Shown here: positions 1-8,282 of the stretch, in pieces | Layout of the letters: every line of letters starts with the position of its first letter | Numbering within the stretch: the first letter of the stretch is position 1 | Origin: LC029 sp036676475 | GTDB taxonomy: Bacteria > Bacillota > Bacilli > Aneurinibacillales > RAOX-1 | NCBI GenBank assembly: GCA_036676475.1 | Contig: JAKFCU010000032.1 | Span: forward strand, 62,001 to 126,000 | Direction of reading: 5' to 3' | Length of the DNA: 64,000 nucleotides | The notes under the pieces: generated by a model | What the model saw: only the letters and a program-made list of their open reading frames with translations | Told to the model about the DNA's origin: nothing | Databases searched by the model: none | Translations under genes and position numbers: made by a program

Positions 1-150
1 AGATATTACCACTTCTTTCTCAAAACTGGGCCATTAACTAATGAGCGTTTGAACGGGAAGGTAATATACTGAATTATGAATACTCTCCCGTCTTTAAAAT
101 CATGATGAATCCTATAAAAAGTGAAGAAAAAAGAATAAATCACCTTAAAA

Positions 151-200
151 GTAAGAAAGCTACTAGCGTAGCCTTATGCTTATAATACTTTCCGATAAGT
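151..200 (+). repeat. Interspersed ~50-bp repeat, copy 1
   Basis: First of six copies of a short intergenic repeat. The left part reads AAGAAAGCTACTAGCGTAGCC and can fold weakly (GCTA with TAGC). The right part contains TATAATACTTTCCGATAAG. Here the usual GCGTATAATAC core is changed to GCTTATAATAC. This copy has no strong terminator directly beside it, unlike copies 2, 3, 5 and 6. Confidence 0.8.
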
Positions 201-260
201 GTTAAAAACTAAGAGATATTCTTCCTTAAGGTATATGAAGGAATAAAAGGAGAGATGGAT

Positions 261-362
261 GTGAACCCAAACAACCCCAATACAATCCGCGTTCCAAGTA
301 GTGCTGTCTGGGGATTATTCTCTAAAATTTATAAATTTATGAGAAGAAAAAGGATTAATTAA
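261..362 (+). CDS. Small cationic peptide, 33 aa, unknown function
   Basis: A short ORF with a convincing ribosome site (AAAAGGAG at 245-252, 8 nt before the GTG at 261). An ATG in frame at 255 is only 2 nt from that site, so GTG is preferred. The peptide begins with an Asn/Pro-rich stretch (NPNNPN). It ends in an amphipathic cationic tail with Trp, Phe and Tyr and the basic run RRKR. There is no signal peptide or transmembrane segment. A strong terminator follows at 488-540. I do not recognise the family; a bacteriocin-like or regulatory peptide would be a guess. Confidence 0.45.
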   Translation: MNPNNPNTIRVPSSAVWGLFSKIYKFMRRKRIN

Positions 363-487
363 TAAAGATGGGGTCCAAAAGGTAACAAGGGATGGACAGT
401 GAATATAATAGGTGGAGAATTCCGGTTATTTTATAATAATTTTATTATCAATAATGGAAAATTATCAGTCTTTTATAAAGCATTAAG

Positions 488-540
488 AAAAAACCTAGCT
501 ATAACGGTTTAATTCATTAACCGTTATAGCTAGGTTTTTT
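488..540. terminator. Strong bidirectional intrinsic terminator
   Basis: A perfect 22-bp stem (AAAAAACCTAGC... pairing with ...GCTAGGTTTTTT) around a 9-nt loop, with an A-run on the left and a T-run on the right, so it can act on both strands. It insulates the small ORF from the oxidase-like operon. Confidence 0.9.
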
Positions 541-543
541 CTA

Positions 544-571
544 TTGTCACACTATAAAAGATCACTATAAT
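544..571 (+). promoter_or_regulatory. Sigma-A-type promoter upstream of the haem-copper operon
   Basis: TTGTCA (544-549) and TATAAT (566-571) separated by 16 nt, starting 4 bp after the preceding terminator. The predicted start, near 578, lies upstream of the FNR-like site. That site could therefore also act as a roadblock for this promoter. Confidence 0.5.
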
Positions 572-595
572 TAAAAGTCTGAATTTTTGTACATT

Positions 596-645
596 AGTGA
601 CACTTATCACAACATTTTATCTATAGTGTACTTATATTTAATAGT
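596..645 (+). promoter_or_regulatory. FNR/CRP-like site with class II promoter
   Basis: AGTGA-CACTTA-TCACA at 596-611 matches the FNR/CRP half-site pattern (TGTGA-N6-TCACA) except for the first base. A -10-like TATATT lies at 633-638, giving a start near 645. The site is then centred at about -41.5, the classic activating position for FNR. This predicts oxygen-limited or redox-dependent expression of the operon starting at 675. The bases are seen; the regulator is inferred. Confidence 0.6.
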
Positions 646-674
646 GTAAATAACTTCTTATAAGGAGGAATCTT

Positions 675-1196
675 ATGTTACAACAGTTAGCATGGGTGAT
701 CACCATCATATTAGTTGCATTACTTGGACTTGTATTTTTGATCATCTCTAAAAAAGCCGGAGGTAGAATGGATTATACACCAATCATGGAAAAATGGTAT
801 CGAATTCGGAAAATATGGTTTTTTTCTTTAGCTACTGTGATGGTTATTGCAACAGTCCTTTCTCTTTCCAAATTACCCTATGACCCTCAAACAACTGAGG
901 CAGCCGCAAAAATAACAGAGGTAGATGTAAAAGGCTATCAATATTACTGGGAAATGAGTCAAGAGGAATTTACGGTTGGAGAACCGATTCAATTTAATGT
1001 AACGAGTATGGATGTCACCCATGGTTTTGGAATTTACAATGAAAACTATGAATTATTAGCTCAAACTCAAGCCATGCCTGAATACACGAATAAAGTATAT
1101 TATACGTTTGAAAAGCCAGGTACGTACCAAATTTTATGTTTGGAATACTGCAGTGTTGGCCACCACCTGATGGTCAAAAAGATCGTAGTAAAATAA
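675..1196 (+). CDS. Haem-copper oxidoreductase subunit II (CuA protein)
   Basis: 173-aa subunit II of a B-family (ba3-like) haem-copper enzyme. One N-terminal membrane segment (about residues 8-26) is followed by a second hydrophobic stretch (about 48-66) and an extracytoplasmic cupredoxin domain. The CuA site is complete: a His in the VTHGFG segment, then C-x3-C-x3-H-x2-M near the C terminus (CLEYCSVGHHLM). It should accept electrons from a cytochrome c or similar donor and pass them to subunit I, encoded 19 bp downstream in the same operon. The start is set by AAGGAGG 7 nt upstream. No haem c motif is present. Whether the complex reduces O2 or NO depends on subunit I. Confidence 0.9.
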   Translation: MLQQLAWVITIILVALLGLVFLIISKKAGGRMDYTPIMEKWYRIRKIWFFSLATVMVIATVLSLSKLPYDPQTTEAAAKITEVDVKGYQYYWEMSQEEFTVGEPIQFNVTSMDVTHGFGIYNENYELLAQTQAMPEYTNKVYYTFEKPGTYQILCLEYCSVGHHLMVKKIVVK

Positions 1197-1215
1197 AAGA
1201 ATGGAGGCTTAGAGC

Positions 1216-2712
1216 ATGGAGTTAAATAATACCTATTCCCCGATCCAACCTTTGATCAAAAAAGGTGTAATCGGACATTTAATGGTTGCATCTGTAACCT
1301 TAATTCTTATGATGATTTTTGGAGTAGTCATGCTCCTTAACCAAGGCGGACTCATTGACATTGCTCCAGACCTTTTCTATCAATTTATGACAGCTCATGG
1401 TACAGGTATGATTGGAATGGGCGCATTAGGTGGAACCGCTATCATGTGGTATTATATTAGTAAGTATATCGATGTGAATCCCAAAATTCTCATGATGAAT
1501 TTGATTTTATCTGTCATAGCAGTAGCTATGATTTTAGTTGCTATCTTTGTTTTTAAATTTTCAGATGCCTGGACTTTCTTGTATCCCCTACCTGCGATTT
1601 CCACCAAATATATTGGTAAAACAGGTGCTTTGCTTTCCTTATCAGGACTTGTTGTACTCGGTGTTAGTTTCCTAATTATGTATATCGAAATTGGTTATAA
1701 GATTATCAAGAAATATGGAAGTTTAAGAAACGGACTAGGGTGGGACGTTATATTCGGTAAAGGAAAAGAATATGGTCCTCCTGCAGCTATTGTTGCTACC
1801 ACCATGGTTGTGATCTGTAATTCTACCGCTATCCTTGCAGGGGCCATTGTATTAATTGGATCTATTCTTAACATTGTTAATCCTAGTTTCACCATGGATC
1901 CTTTATTTGCCAAGCACTTAACTTATGCATTTGGACATATATTCGCAAACTGTACCATTTATATGGCTGTTATTGGTGTTTATGAATTATTATCCAAATA
2001 TGCGGATCGGCCTTGGAAAGCGAATAAAATATTCTTGATTGCATGGAATTTCTCTACTATCTTTACTTTAATGATCTATACTCACCATTTACTAATGGAC
2101 TTCGCGGTACCAAAATGGATGCTCTTAATCGGTCAAGTATTCTCTTATGCAAACGGATTACCTGTTATGGTCGTTACAGCCTACGGGGCCCTCATGATTG
2201 TTTACCGTTCAGGAATACGTTGGGATATGCCATCTGGACTTATGTTCCTAGCCATGTTTGGTTGGGTTGCAGGTGCAGTACCTGCCATTATCGATGCCAC
2301 TATCGTAGTCAATCATGTGATGCACAATACCAAATGGGTACCTGGTCATTTCCATACGTATATGGGATTAGGATTGACCATCATGATCATCGCCTTCATG
2401 TATTATTTTAATAAGGCAGAAGGCAAAAGAAATGATATGGATTGGGATCGAGTCAGCGCGGCATTCTATTCTGTTTTCTTCTTAGGCGTTTCAGGTTCGA
2501 TGCTTTACGCGGGTAGGATTGGTGCACCTAGAAGATGGGCTGAACACCTTCCTGTTTGGATGATGAGTGACATTATCGGTGCTGTGAGTGGTATTTTTGT
2601 CATCCTAGCTACTACCATGATGGTTGTTCGATTCTTTATGAATGTCAAATACACTAGCCAAGATCATCAAAAATCTTCTTCAGGTTCAAAAACAGTGCGT
2701 CATCCAGCGTAA
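1216..2712 (+). CDS. Haem-copper oxidoreductase subunit I, B-family type lacking the active-site Tyr (possible NO reductase)
   Basis: 498-aa polytopic protein that aligns by eye with ba3 oxidase subunit I. Visible ligands are H61 (low-spin haem, TAHG), H241 (CuB), H290-H291 (CuB, YTHHL), H378 (high-spin haem) and H380 (low-spin haem) in WVPGHFH. In oxygen reductases of this family the CuB His is followed four residues later by the cross-linked Tyr (GHPxVY). Here the segment is GHIFAN, so that position is Asn245. Loss of this Tyr is typical of haem-copper NO reductases, and several NO reductase families are known to derive from A- and B-type oxidases. With the FNR-like promoter, NO reduction is a better guess than O2 reduction, but this is inference. 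An SD (GGAGG) precedes the ATG, and a terminator follows at 2813. Confidence 0.85.
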   Translation: MELNNTYSPIQPLIKKGVIGHLMVASVTLILMMIFGVVMLLNQGGLIDIAPDLFYQFMTAHGTGMIGMGALGGTAIMWYYISKYIDVNPKILMMNLILSVIAVAMILVAIFVFKFSDAWTFLYPLPAISTKYIGKTGALLSLSGLVVLGVSFLIMYIEIGYKIIKKYGSLRNGLGWDVIFGKGKEYGPPAAIVATTMVVICNSTAILAGAIVLIGSILNIVNPSFTMDPLFAKHLTYAFGHIFANCTIYMAVIGVYELLSKYADRPWKANKIFLIAWNFSTIFTLMIYTHHLLMDFAVPKWMLLIGQVFSYANGLPVMVVTAYGALMIVYRSGIRWDMPSGLMFLAMFGWVAGAVPAIIDATIVVNHVMHNTKWVPGHFHTYMGLGLTIMIIAFMYYFNKAEGKRNDMDWDRVSAAFYSVFFLGVSGSMLYAGRIGAPRRWAEHLPVWMMSDIIGAVSGIFVILATTMMVVRFFMNVKYTSQDHQKSSSGSKTVRHPA

Positions 2713-2812
2713 ACTTCAAACGAATGTATAAATCACTTTCGGTTTTATTATACCTAAACTAACCTTGAAAATCTGTGTCTAGTTTGTGAAACGTTGTACA
2801 ATACATTTAATG

Positions 2813-2852
2813 AAAAGTCCCTTAGTCTTTTACTTTGACTAAGGGACTTTTT
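2813..2852. terminator. Intrinsic terminator after the haem-copper operon
   Basis: AAAAGTCCCTTAGTC pairs with GACTAAGGGACTTTTT around a 9-nt loop, flanked by A and T runs. It can end the operon on the plus strand. The next gene (2905-5016, minus) points towards it. Confidence 0.9.
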
Positions 2853-2904
2853 ATTAAATGAAAACGAAAAGATTATTAACTCTTAAGTCCATTCCTTTCT
2901 TACT

Positions 2905-5016
2905 TTACACTTTAAACTGTCTAATAAGAGTTTGTAATTCTTCCGCCATCCTGTTTAATGCTATTGATGATGCCGAGATTTCTTCCATTGTGGCTAGCTG
3001 CTGTTGGCTTGCAGCAGAACATTCTTGACTAGCATGCGCTTCTTCCCCCGCTGCAAATTTGATTTCTTCCATTGAATTGGTAATATGCTCACTCTCCTTA
3101 GCAATGTGTCCTACGGAAACGGAAACATTCTGGACCTTTTGGGTAACATTGTTTACTGATTCATTGATGAATTGAAACACTTCATTTACCTGTTTCGTCA
3201 TTTCTAACCCATTTGTTACCTTAAGCGTTCCCTGCTCCATTGTACTAATTGCATTCCAGGTTTCTTTTTGAATCCCTGTGATTAAGGCGGATATTTGCTC
3301 TGCCGATTTGCTTGATTGTTCCGCTAACTTCCGTACTTCATTAGCGACTACGGCAAAACCTTTTCCTTGTTCACCTGCTCTTGCAGCTTCAATCGCTGCA
3401 TTTAGGGCCAATAAGTTAGTCTGATTGGCGATTTCGGTAATAATTCTTACTATATCCCCAATTTTCTGCGAGCTTTCCCCCAATCGTCGGATAGTCGCCC
3501 CGCTATCTTGTACGGTATGATAAATTTCATTCATTCGGTTTAAAACGTCTTCCACTATGATGACACCTTTTTGAGTGGATTCCATTGTATACTCGAACAA
3601 GAGAAGCATTTCCTTGCTATTTGCTGCTACTTGATGAATATGATTTCCCATTTGATTAATGGAAGTTGTAGCATCCTTCACGCTATTCATTTGGTTTTCC
3701 GAACCTGTGGCCACAGTCTGGGAAACATAGGCTATTTGTTCAGATGCTTTCGCACATTCCTCAGCACTTGCTGAAAGCTGCTCAGCAGATGAAGACAATT
3801 CTTCAGAAAGATTTTGGTTTGTTTGAATCAGCGTTTGAATCGAATCCATCATCGAATTGATGGATTCTTGAATCTTATGCGTTTCATCCTTTGTTTTTAA
3901 TTGAATTCTTTGGGTAAGATCTCCATTCGATATGTGAGCAGTTGTATCATCAATGATTACTATACTCTCTTTAACAGACCGGTAAAAAGCCATAAATAAT
4001 AAAACGGCAAGAACCATGGCCACTAGATTCGTAAATAAAACGACATTTCGTTGAAATGATAATTTTTCTAGATGTTTTACTAATAATTGATCAAGCAATA
4101 GAACATTTTCATCTATCAGCTTATAAACCGTATTGATCGATTTCGTTGCTTCATCATAATAATTTGTAGAATCAAACGTTAAGGTTTGTTTGTTTAAAAT
4201 CTCTTGAGAAATAAGTTGGGAGAAGCCTTTAGAAGAGGCCATGGCTTCTTTATATAAATTTAGGACTTTGGTATTCGCTTGTTTATTATCCTCGAACACA
4301 ATGGCCATGCTATTCTCTGCTTGATATAAATTTTCATCCATGAGCCGAGATAAATATAGGAGATTATAGTGCTGCTCCACAATGATTTCATGCGCTGCTA
4401 AAATATTGGTACCAAGTGCCCTCGCTTGCCCCATGTATTCTGTAATAAAGATTAAATCATGAGAAATTCCTCGAACCAAATGGTTCGAAACGACATTTGA
4501 ATCTAATGACAAGTTCGCAGTATCACTTATCGCTGATATCATTTTTAAGATATCCCGGATCAATGTGGTGTGTTGTTGAAAAGAATCAGTTGGGCTTAAT
4601 CCGTCTATTTTTTGTTTTAAACCATCCCACTCTGACTTAATCGATACCCATTTTCCTTTTGAATCAATCAACGTCCCGTGTACCCGTACCAATTGATCAA
4701 ACGATTGAATGTTATTAGCGATATGTCGTTGTTTTTCCTCCATTTTTGCTTTTAGCGTCTGATTCCCTCCCAGAACCCCTCCAGCCAATCCGCGGTGTTG
4801 CTGGATATTCTGTGTTAATGACTGAAGTTCTGCAATACCCTTTAATCCAACTCTCTCCTCAGAAGCAAATTCAATCTCATTTCCTATAGTATAAATGATA
4901 AGCGAAATAGATCCGATTATGGGAATAAAAAACAAGATAAAGATCAAAGTAAACTTTTGAACATATTTTAATTGTTTCATAATGGATATCATAGGTGTTA
5001 ATAATTTTCCAAGCAA
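2905..5016 (-). CDS. Methyl-accepting chemotaxis protein with NIT-like sensor
   Basis: 703-aa chemoreceptor. A membrane segment (about 22-45) is followed by a large extracytoplasmic helical domain. This resembles NIT (nitrate/nitrite-sensing) domains, including a QHRGLAGG helix like the RERGLS signature. A second membrane segment (about 325-345), a HAMP linker and the cytoplasmic signalling hairpin follow. The conserved hairpin tip is clear ([19 protein letters not shown]), with flanking methylation helices rich in Q/E pairs. The start is a TTG preceded by GGGGGCGAGGG; the next Met has no ribosome site. It sits next to a putative NO-reducing enzyme, so a nitrogen-oxide ligand would be consistent. 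The ligand assignment is inference. Confidence 0.88.
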   Translation of the reverse strand: MLGKLLTPMISIMKQLKYVQKFTLIFILFFIPIIGSISLIIYTIGNEIEFASEERVGLKGIAELQSLTQNIQQHRGLAGGVLGGNQTLKAKMEEKQRHIANNIQSFDQLVRVHGTLIDSKGKWVSIKSEWDGLKQKIDGLSPTDSFQQHTTLIRDILKMISAISDTANLSLDSNVVSNHLVRGISHDLIFITEYMGQARALGTNILAAHEIIVEQHYNLLYLSRLMDENLYQAENSMAIVFEDNKQANTKVLNLYKEAMASSKGFSQLISQEILNKQTLTFDSTNYYDEATKSINTVYKLIDENVLLLDQLLVKHLEKLSFQRNVVLFTNLVAMVLAVLLFMAFYRSVKESIVIIDDTTAHISNGDLTQRIQLKTKDETHKIQESINSMMDSIQTLIQTNQNLSEELSSSAEQLSASAEECAKASEQIAYVSQTVATGSENQMNSVKDATTSINQMGNHIHQVAANSKEMLLLFEYTMESTQKGVIIVEDVLNRMNEIYHTVQDSGATIRRLGESSQKIGDIVRIITEIANQTNLLALNAAIEAARAGEQGKGFAVVANEVRKLAEQSSKSAEQISALITGIQKETWNAISTMEQGTLKVTNGLEMTKQVNEVFQFINESVNNVTQKVQNVSVSVGHIAKESEHITNSMEEIKFAAGEEAHASQECSAASQQQLATMEEISASSIALNRMAEELQTLIRQFKV

Positions 5017-5135
5017 AATACCCTCGCCCCCTATTCAGCAAATAATAAATTTCATTTATATTCTATTTTCTTTCATCTTATCATAATTTCAACAAAGTAA
5101 AAGATAGAGTAATGTGAATATTTCAAGAAGGTATA

Positions 5136-5187
5136 ATAAGAAAGCTACTGGCATAGCCATTTGCGTATAATACTTTCCGATAGATAA
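5136..5187 (+). repeat. Interspersed ~50-bp repeat, copy 2
   Basis: AATAAGAAAGCTACTGGC followed by ATAGCC and GCGTATAATACTTTCCGATA. It lies between the promoter side of the chemoreceptor gene and the terminator of the next minus-strand gene, and touches that terminator. Confidence 0.85.
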
Positions 5188-5222
5188 GAAAAAAGACCCA
5201 AGTTTAAGGGTCTTAAAAAAAT
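5188..5222 (-). terminator. Intrinsic terminator of the squalene/phytoene synthase-like gene
   Basis: AAGACCC (5193-5199) pairs with GGGTCTT (5208-5214). On the minus strand the stem is followed by a short T-run. It directly abuts repeat copy 2. Confidence 0.75.
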
Positions 5223-5249
5223 GCAAGTATGATTAAAATTCTATTCAAC

Positions 5250-6068
5250 CTATTCCCCGGATACTTGACTTACTAGTTCAACAACAGCAGCACGACTCAA
5301 TTTTTCTTCCCCTGCTTCTAATGCACTTAGAGTTCCATGAGCCAAAACAAGGGGAATCTTGCAAAAGTGATAAATAGAACCGTTCTTAATCGCTTCCGTA
5401 TATTGATCAGCCATGTTAAGATTTCGTCTTGCATAAGAAAACATCTCGTTAAAATCCCATCCATCTGGGAAGAAGTTAACTCCCCGTGAAACATCCTCGG
5501 TTCGATTTCTGATAATATTGACCGCCTGTAACCCTCGACCGAAGGCAATAGCTAAATTCTGATCGGTTTCAGTATGATCATGCCACAACCAAATTTCAGA
5601 AAGCATTACACCAACTAATCCTGCAACATAAAACGTATAGTCATCCAGGTCCTCTTCATTATGAATCTGCCACTCTTTTAATACCCATTTGGCCATTCCC
5701 TCCGACATGGTTGCTGTAGCTCTCCATATGTTCGGTGCTATATCGGAAGGGCCATATTTTGCCCATTCACCAATGCGTAAAGTAACTTCAGGTAATATCA
5801 ACTTGTAGGGTTCAAAAATCAAAACAAAATCTTCATCCTGGAACGGTTTTTGCAGGATCAAACTGATAGAACGCAATAGGCTCACTTTTTCTTCGGAAGG
5901 GAGCCCAGGGTGATCCTCTATTTCATCAATTGCTCTCATGCAGAGGTAGGCGGATGCAACCGCTTCTTGCAATCCTGGAGTCAATCGGCTGATTGGAATG
6001 AAGAAGGTCCGACTCGTTTCCAACAGTATGTCCATAGCACCTTTATGTACATTATTCGTATTGCTCAT
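5250..6068 (-). CDS. Squalene/phytoene synthase family protein
   Basis: 272-aa all-helical prenyl synthase of the squalene/phytoene synthase family. Visible signatures are SRTF near the N terminus, the first Asp-rich motif DEIED in AYLCMRAIDEIED, and the second diphosphate-binding region around NRTEDVSRG followed by FFP. The family condenses two prenyl diphosphates head to head, giving squalene, phytoene or dehydrosqualene-type products. No desaturase or cyclase gene is adjacent, so the product cannot be deduced. The start has GGGGG 9-10 nt upstream (AAAAGGGGGTC). It is apparently monocistronic, with its own terminator. The second motif is less canonical (TEDVSRG instead of DxxxD with spaced Asp), so another prenyl diphosphate activity is possible. 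Confidence 0.8.
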   Translation of the reverse strand: MSNTNNVHKGAMDILLETSRTFFIPISRLTPGLQEAVASAYLCMRAIDEIEDHPGLPSEEKVSLLRSISLILQKPFQDEDFVLIFEPYKLILPEVTLRIGEWAKYGPSDIAPNIWRATATMSEGMAKWVLKEWQIHNEEDLDDYTFYVAGLVGVMLSEIWLWHDHTETDQNLAIAFGRGLQAVNIIRNRTEDVSRGVNFFPDGWDFNEMFSYARRNLNMADQYTEAIKNGSIYHFCKIPLVLAHGTLSALEAGEEKLSRAAVVELVSQVSGE

Positions 6069-6442
6069 ATAGACTGACCCCCTTTTCGTGTTTAATGGGC
6101 TGTAGTTATATTTGCTTAGAATTATAACATAAAAGACTATCTAAACGAAAAAAAGCGAGAAATTAATTACTAAATTGTAAAATAGATAAAAGGCCAATAA
6201 TCCCTATAAGACAATCCAAGCAGGCGATTTCACTTTAAAATTCAATTGATTCTCAAGTTAATCATCCGATCTGGGTGATCAAAACCCTTACTGAGTTTTT
6301 TAGAAGTTCTATCTAGAGATTTCTCCTTTGACTCCAACCATTTGCTTATCTACTTGTCGATTCCTATATTAATTCAAGTCTGTTAATGAGCTATTAAAAT
6401 GGTGTAAAAACACCATGAGCATTGTATGAAGATGATGATTAT
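6069..6442. other. Intergenic region, 374 bp, between two minus-strand genes
   Basis: Contains the leader of the 5250-6068 gene (6069-6125), with an A/T-rich -10-like TATAAT on the minus strand in TTATAATTC near 6120. An imperfect hairpin around 6258-6279 (ATCATCC with GGGTGAT) follows, and the terminator-like hairpin at 6395-6416. I see no coding sequence or repeat copy in it. Confidence 0.5.
6395..6416 (-). terminator. Probable terminator of the PAP2 gene
   Basis: Perfect 7-bp hairpin ATGGTGT-AAAA-ACACCAT (6399-6416). On the minus strand it is followed by TTTTAAT. The short U-run makes it a weak candidate. Confidence 0.5.
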
Positions 6443-6964
6443 CTATAAATAATGGACAGCACTCGCAAAAAAAATCCCTATAAACGCCCCAACGCTAACA
6501 TCAAGCGGATAATGATGCCCCAAATAGATCCTGGAGAGCCCTACAAGCACAGCAATCATAAACAAATAAGGCGACAGCCATGGAATAGCAAGTGACACTG
6601 TCGTACTCCAGGAAAAAACGGCTGTACTGTGTCCGGATGGAAAGGAGCAGTCCTGAAGAGGACTATCTACGGTATGGACAAATTTTTCTTTCATATAAGG
6701 CCTTCTGCGACTAAAACTCTTTTTCAACAGTTGAACCAGTAGATGACTAACAATCAGTGAAACACTCCCCTCAATCGTCATCTCATTTTCAACTAGGTTT
6801 AATAAAAACAAAATCATAAACAAACCAATCGAAAATGCGGCTCCTCCTAAATGTGTTATTCTTAGCATCCAGTGATTAAGGAACAAACACCTCATTCGAA
6901 CATTCAACAGCTGAAAAATCCTCCGATCTCCACTTTCCAGCCATAGCACGAACTGAACCATCAT
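6443..6964 (-). CDS. PAP2-family membrane phosphatase
   Basis: 173-aa membrane protein with the three PAP2 motifs in order: KKSFSRRRP (KxxxxxxRP), PSGH in SFPSGHSTAVFSW, and SRIYLGHHYPLD (SR-x5-H-x3-D). Four to five hydrophobic segments surround them. Relatives dephosphorylate undecaprenyl diphosphate or phosphatidic acid at the outer membrane face. Start ATG follows GAGGGGG. It diverges from the glycolipid-synthase-like gene at 7143 over a shared, symmetric PhoP-box-like promoter region. This favours a role in phosphate-limited lipid turnover, such as making diacylglycerol from phosphatidic acid. An undecaprenyl-diphosphate phosphatase (BcrC-like) role is the main alternative. Confidence 0.88.
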   Translation of the reverse strand: MMVQFVLWLESGDRRIFQLLNVRMRCLFLNHWMLRITHLGGAAFSIGLFMILFLLNLVENEMTIEGSVSLIVSHLLVQLLKKSFSRRRPYMKEKFVHTVDSPLQDCSFPSGHSTAVFSWSTTVSLAIPWLSPYLFMIAVLVGLSRIYLGHHYPLDVSVGAFIGIFFASAVHYL

Positions 6965-7033
6965 GTGGTTTCCCCCTCATGTAGGATGAATACACTTATC
7001 ATCTTAACTCACGAAGATGAAGCCTTTCTAAAG

Positions 7034-7088
7034 ATTATATAAAAAATTGCAAACAATCTTTAAACTGTTTTTACAATACTTCTATAAT
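7034..7088. promoter_or_regulatory. Divergent promoter region with symmetric PhoP-box-like hexamers
   Basis: On the plus strand: TGCAAA (7048-7053), TTTAAA (7059-7064), TTTACA (7070-7075), each separated by 5 nt, then TATAAT at 7083-7088. Read on the minus strand the same bases give TGTAAA, TTTAAA, TTTGCA with 5-nt gaps, then TATAAT (7039-7034). Bacillus PhoP sites are TT(A/T/C)A(C/T)A-like hexamers repeated every 11 bp and ending about 20 bp before the start site. Both directions fit that geometry. PhoP control of the PAP2 gene and the 7143-9425 operon is inferred. Confidence 0.6.
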
Positions 7089-7142
7089 TTTCTGTTAAAT
7101 TTTTAATTAGAATGATGTTGTGACCAAAAAGGGGGGATCGAG

Positions 7143-8243
7143 ATGTCCAGAAATGCTTTGATTCTTTCCGAACCATTCGGCGGGGGGCATACGAAAGCTG
7201 CTGAAGCCCTTGTTACGAGGCTAGAAAGATGGAATAGCATGATTTACGAATTAGGAAACTACCTTCACCCGCGGCTAACCAGCCATCTGGCACGAGGATA
7301 TCTGAAAACGGTGCAAAAAGCTCCATGGGTATGGGGGAAAATTTATTCGAGTTCTTTATCAGAGAGTTTTTTAATCCCTTATATGTATAGAAAAATTTAC
7401 TTTACAAAGCTTGCTGCTCTTCTTTTGCAAACGAAGCCTGACGTCATCTTGGCTACCCACCCCATACCTGCATTGGCCATCAGTTCATTGCGAAAATACA
7501 AGATTCATGTTCCGCTTATCGGTGTCGTCACTGATTTTCATATCCATCCCAGTTGGTCCCTTGCCGCTTGTGACGTACTCTGTGTTCCCAGCCAAGTGAT
7601 CCCGGAATGGATTGGAAATCAAGCGTCCACTTCCATCCTTCCGACAGGAATCCCTGTTCGACCCGATTTTCAAATTCTATCATCGAAAGAGCAAGCGAAA
7701 CGAAAGCTGTTATTAGATCAAAAAAAGCCAGTCGTATTGTGGATGGGGGGCAGCGACGGAATATCCAAAAATATGAGCTGGGTTCAGGAAATTAAGCAAG
7801 AGACTGCCATACAATGGATTTTCGTGACGGGTCGGAACACTCAGCTCTGTAAAACCTTAGAAGAAACTACGGGACCATGTGAACACATCAAAGTGTACGG
7901 GTATGTTCAGGATATATCGGCTTTAATGGATGCGTCCGATCTTCTGATTACCAAGCCAGGGGGAGTTACCTGCTCCGAGGCCATTCACAAGGAGCTTCCG
8001 ATTGTACTCATCCCAGGGGTTACGGGGCAAGAAGAGGAAAACATCTCGTTTCTATTAGGTCATGGATTAGCAGATTCCCCCGCTTCACGGGAAATTTCCG
8101 AGGTCGTGCAATCAATCCTAAACCATTCCAGGAAGCTGCATTATCTGAAATGGAATATGAAGCGATACAAACGCTCTATTCAGCTCCATCGCATCCCAGC
8201 AGCGGCTGAGTTATTTCTTTCTAAAGATCGAATGGGCAGTTAA
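7143..8243 (+). CDS. GT28-type diacylglycerol glycosyltransferase (MGDG synthase/UgtP-like)
   Basis: 366-aa glycosyltransferase of the MGDG-synthase/UgtP/MurG superfamily. The N-terminal domain starts with the glycine loop SEPFGGGHTKAA and includes THPIP and VTDFHIHPSW, as in UgtP (VMTDF). The C-terminal nucleotide-sugar domain has WMGGSDG, VYGYVQD and the donor-binding TKPGGVTCSEA followed by PGVTGQEEEN. These features predict transfer of a hexose from a UDP-sugar to diacylglycerol at the inner face of the membrane. Start ATG is preceded by AAGGGGGG. The next gene (GT4) begins 39 bp downstream and probably extends the glycolipid. The divergent PAP2 neighbour could supply diacylglycerol. Confidence 0.85.
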   Translation: MSRNALILSEPFGGGHTKAAEALVTRLERWNSMIYELGNYLHPRLTSHLARGYLKTVQKAPWVWGKIYSSSLSESFLIPYMYRKIYFTKLAALLLQTKPDVILATHPIPALAISSLRKYKIHVPLIGVVTDFHIHPSWSLAACDVLCVPSQVIPEWIGNQASTSILPTGIPVRPDFQILSSKEQAKRKLLLDQKKPVVLWMGGSDGISKNMSWVQEIKQETAIQWIFVTGRNTQLCKTLEETTGPCEHIKVYGYVQDISALMDASDLLITKPGGVTCSEAIHKELPIVLIPGVTGQEEENISFLLGHGLADSPASREISEVVQSILNHSRKLHYLKWNMKRYKRSIQLHRIPAAAELFLSKDRMGS

Positions 8244-8282
8244 GAATGAAAGTGTTCAACCATGGATAAGAGGAGGGGCAAA

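Noticed and set aside
1216..2712. Ordinary ba3 cytochrome c oxidase
   Set aside because: The active-site Tyr position is Asn245, so a plain oxidase call would hide the key difference; kept as a general haem-copper subunit I.
5327..5548. 73-aa minus-strand frame within the squalene synthase-like gene
   Set aside because: Out-of-frame shadow of the larger gene, without a start signal.
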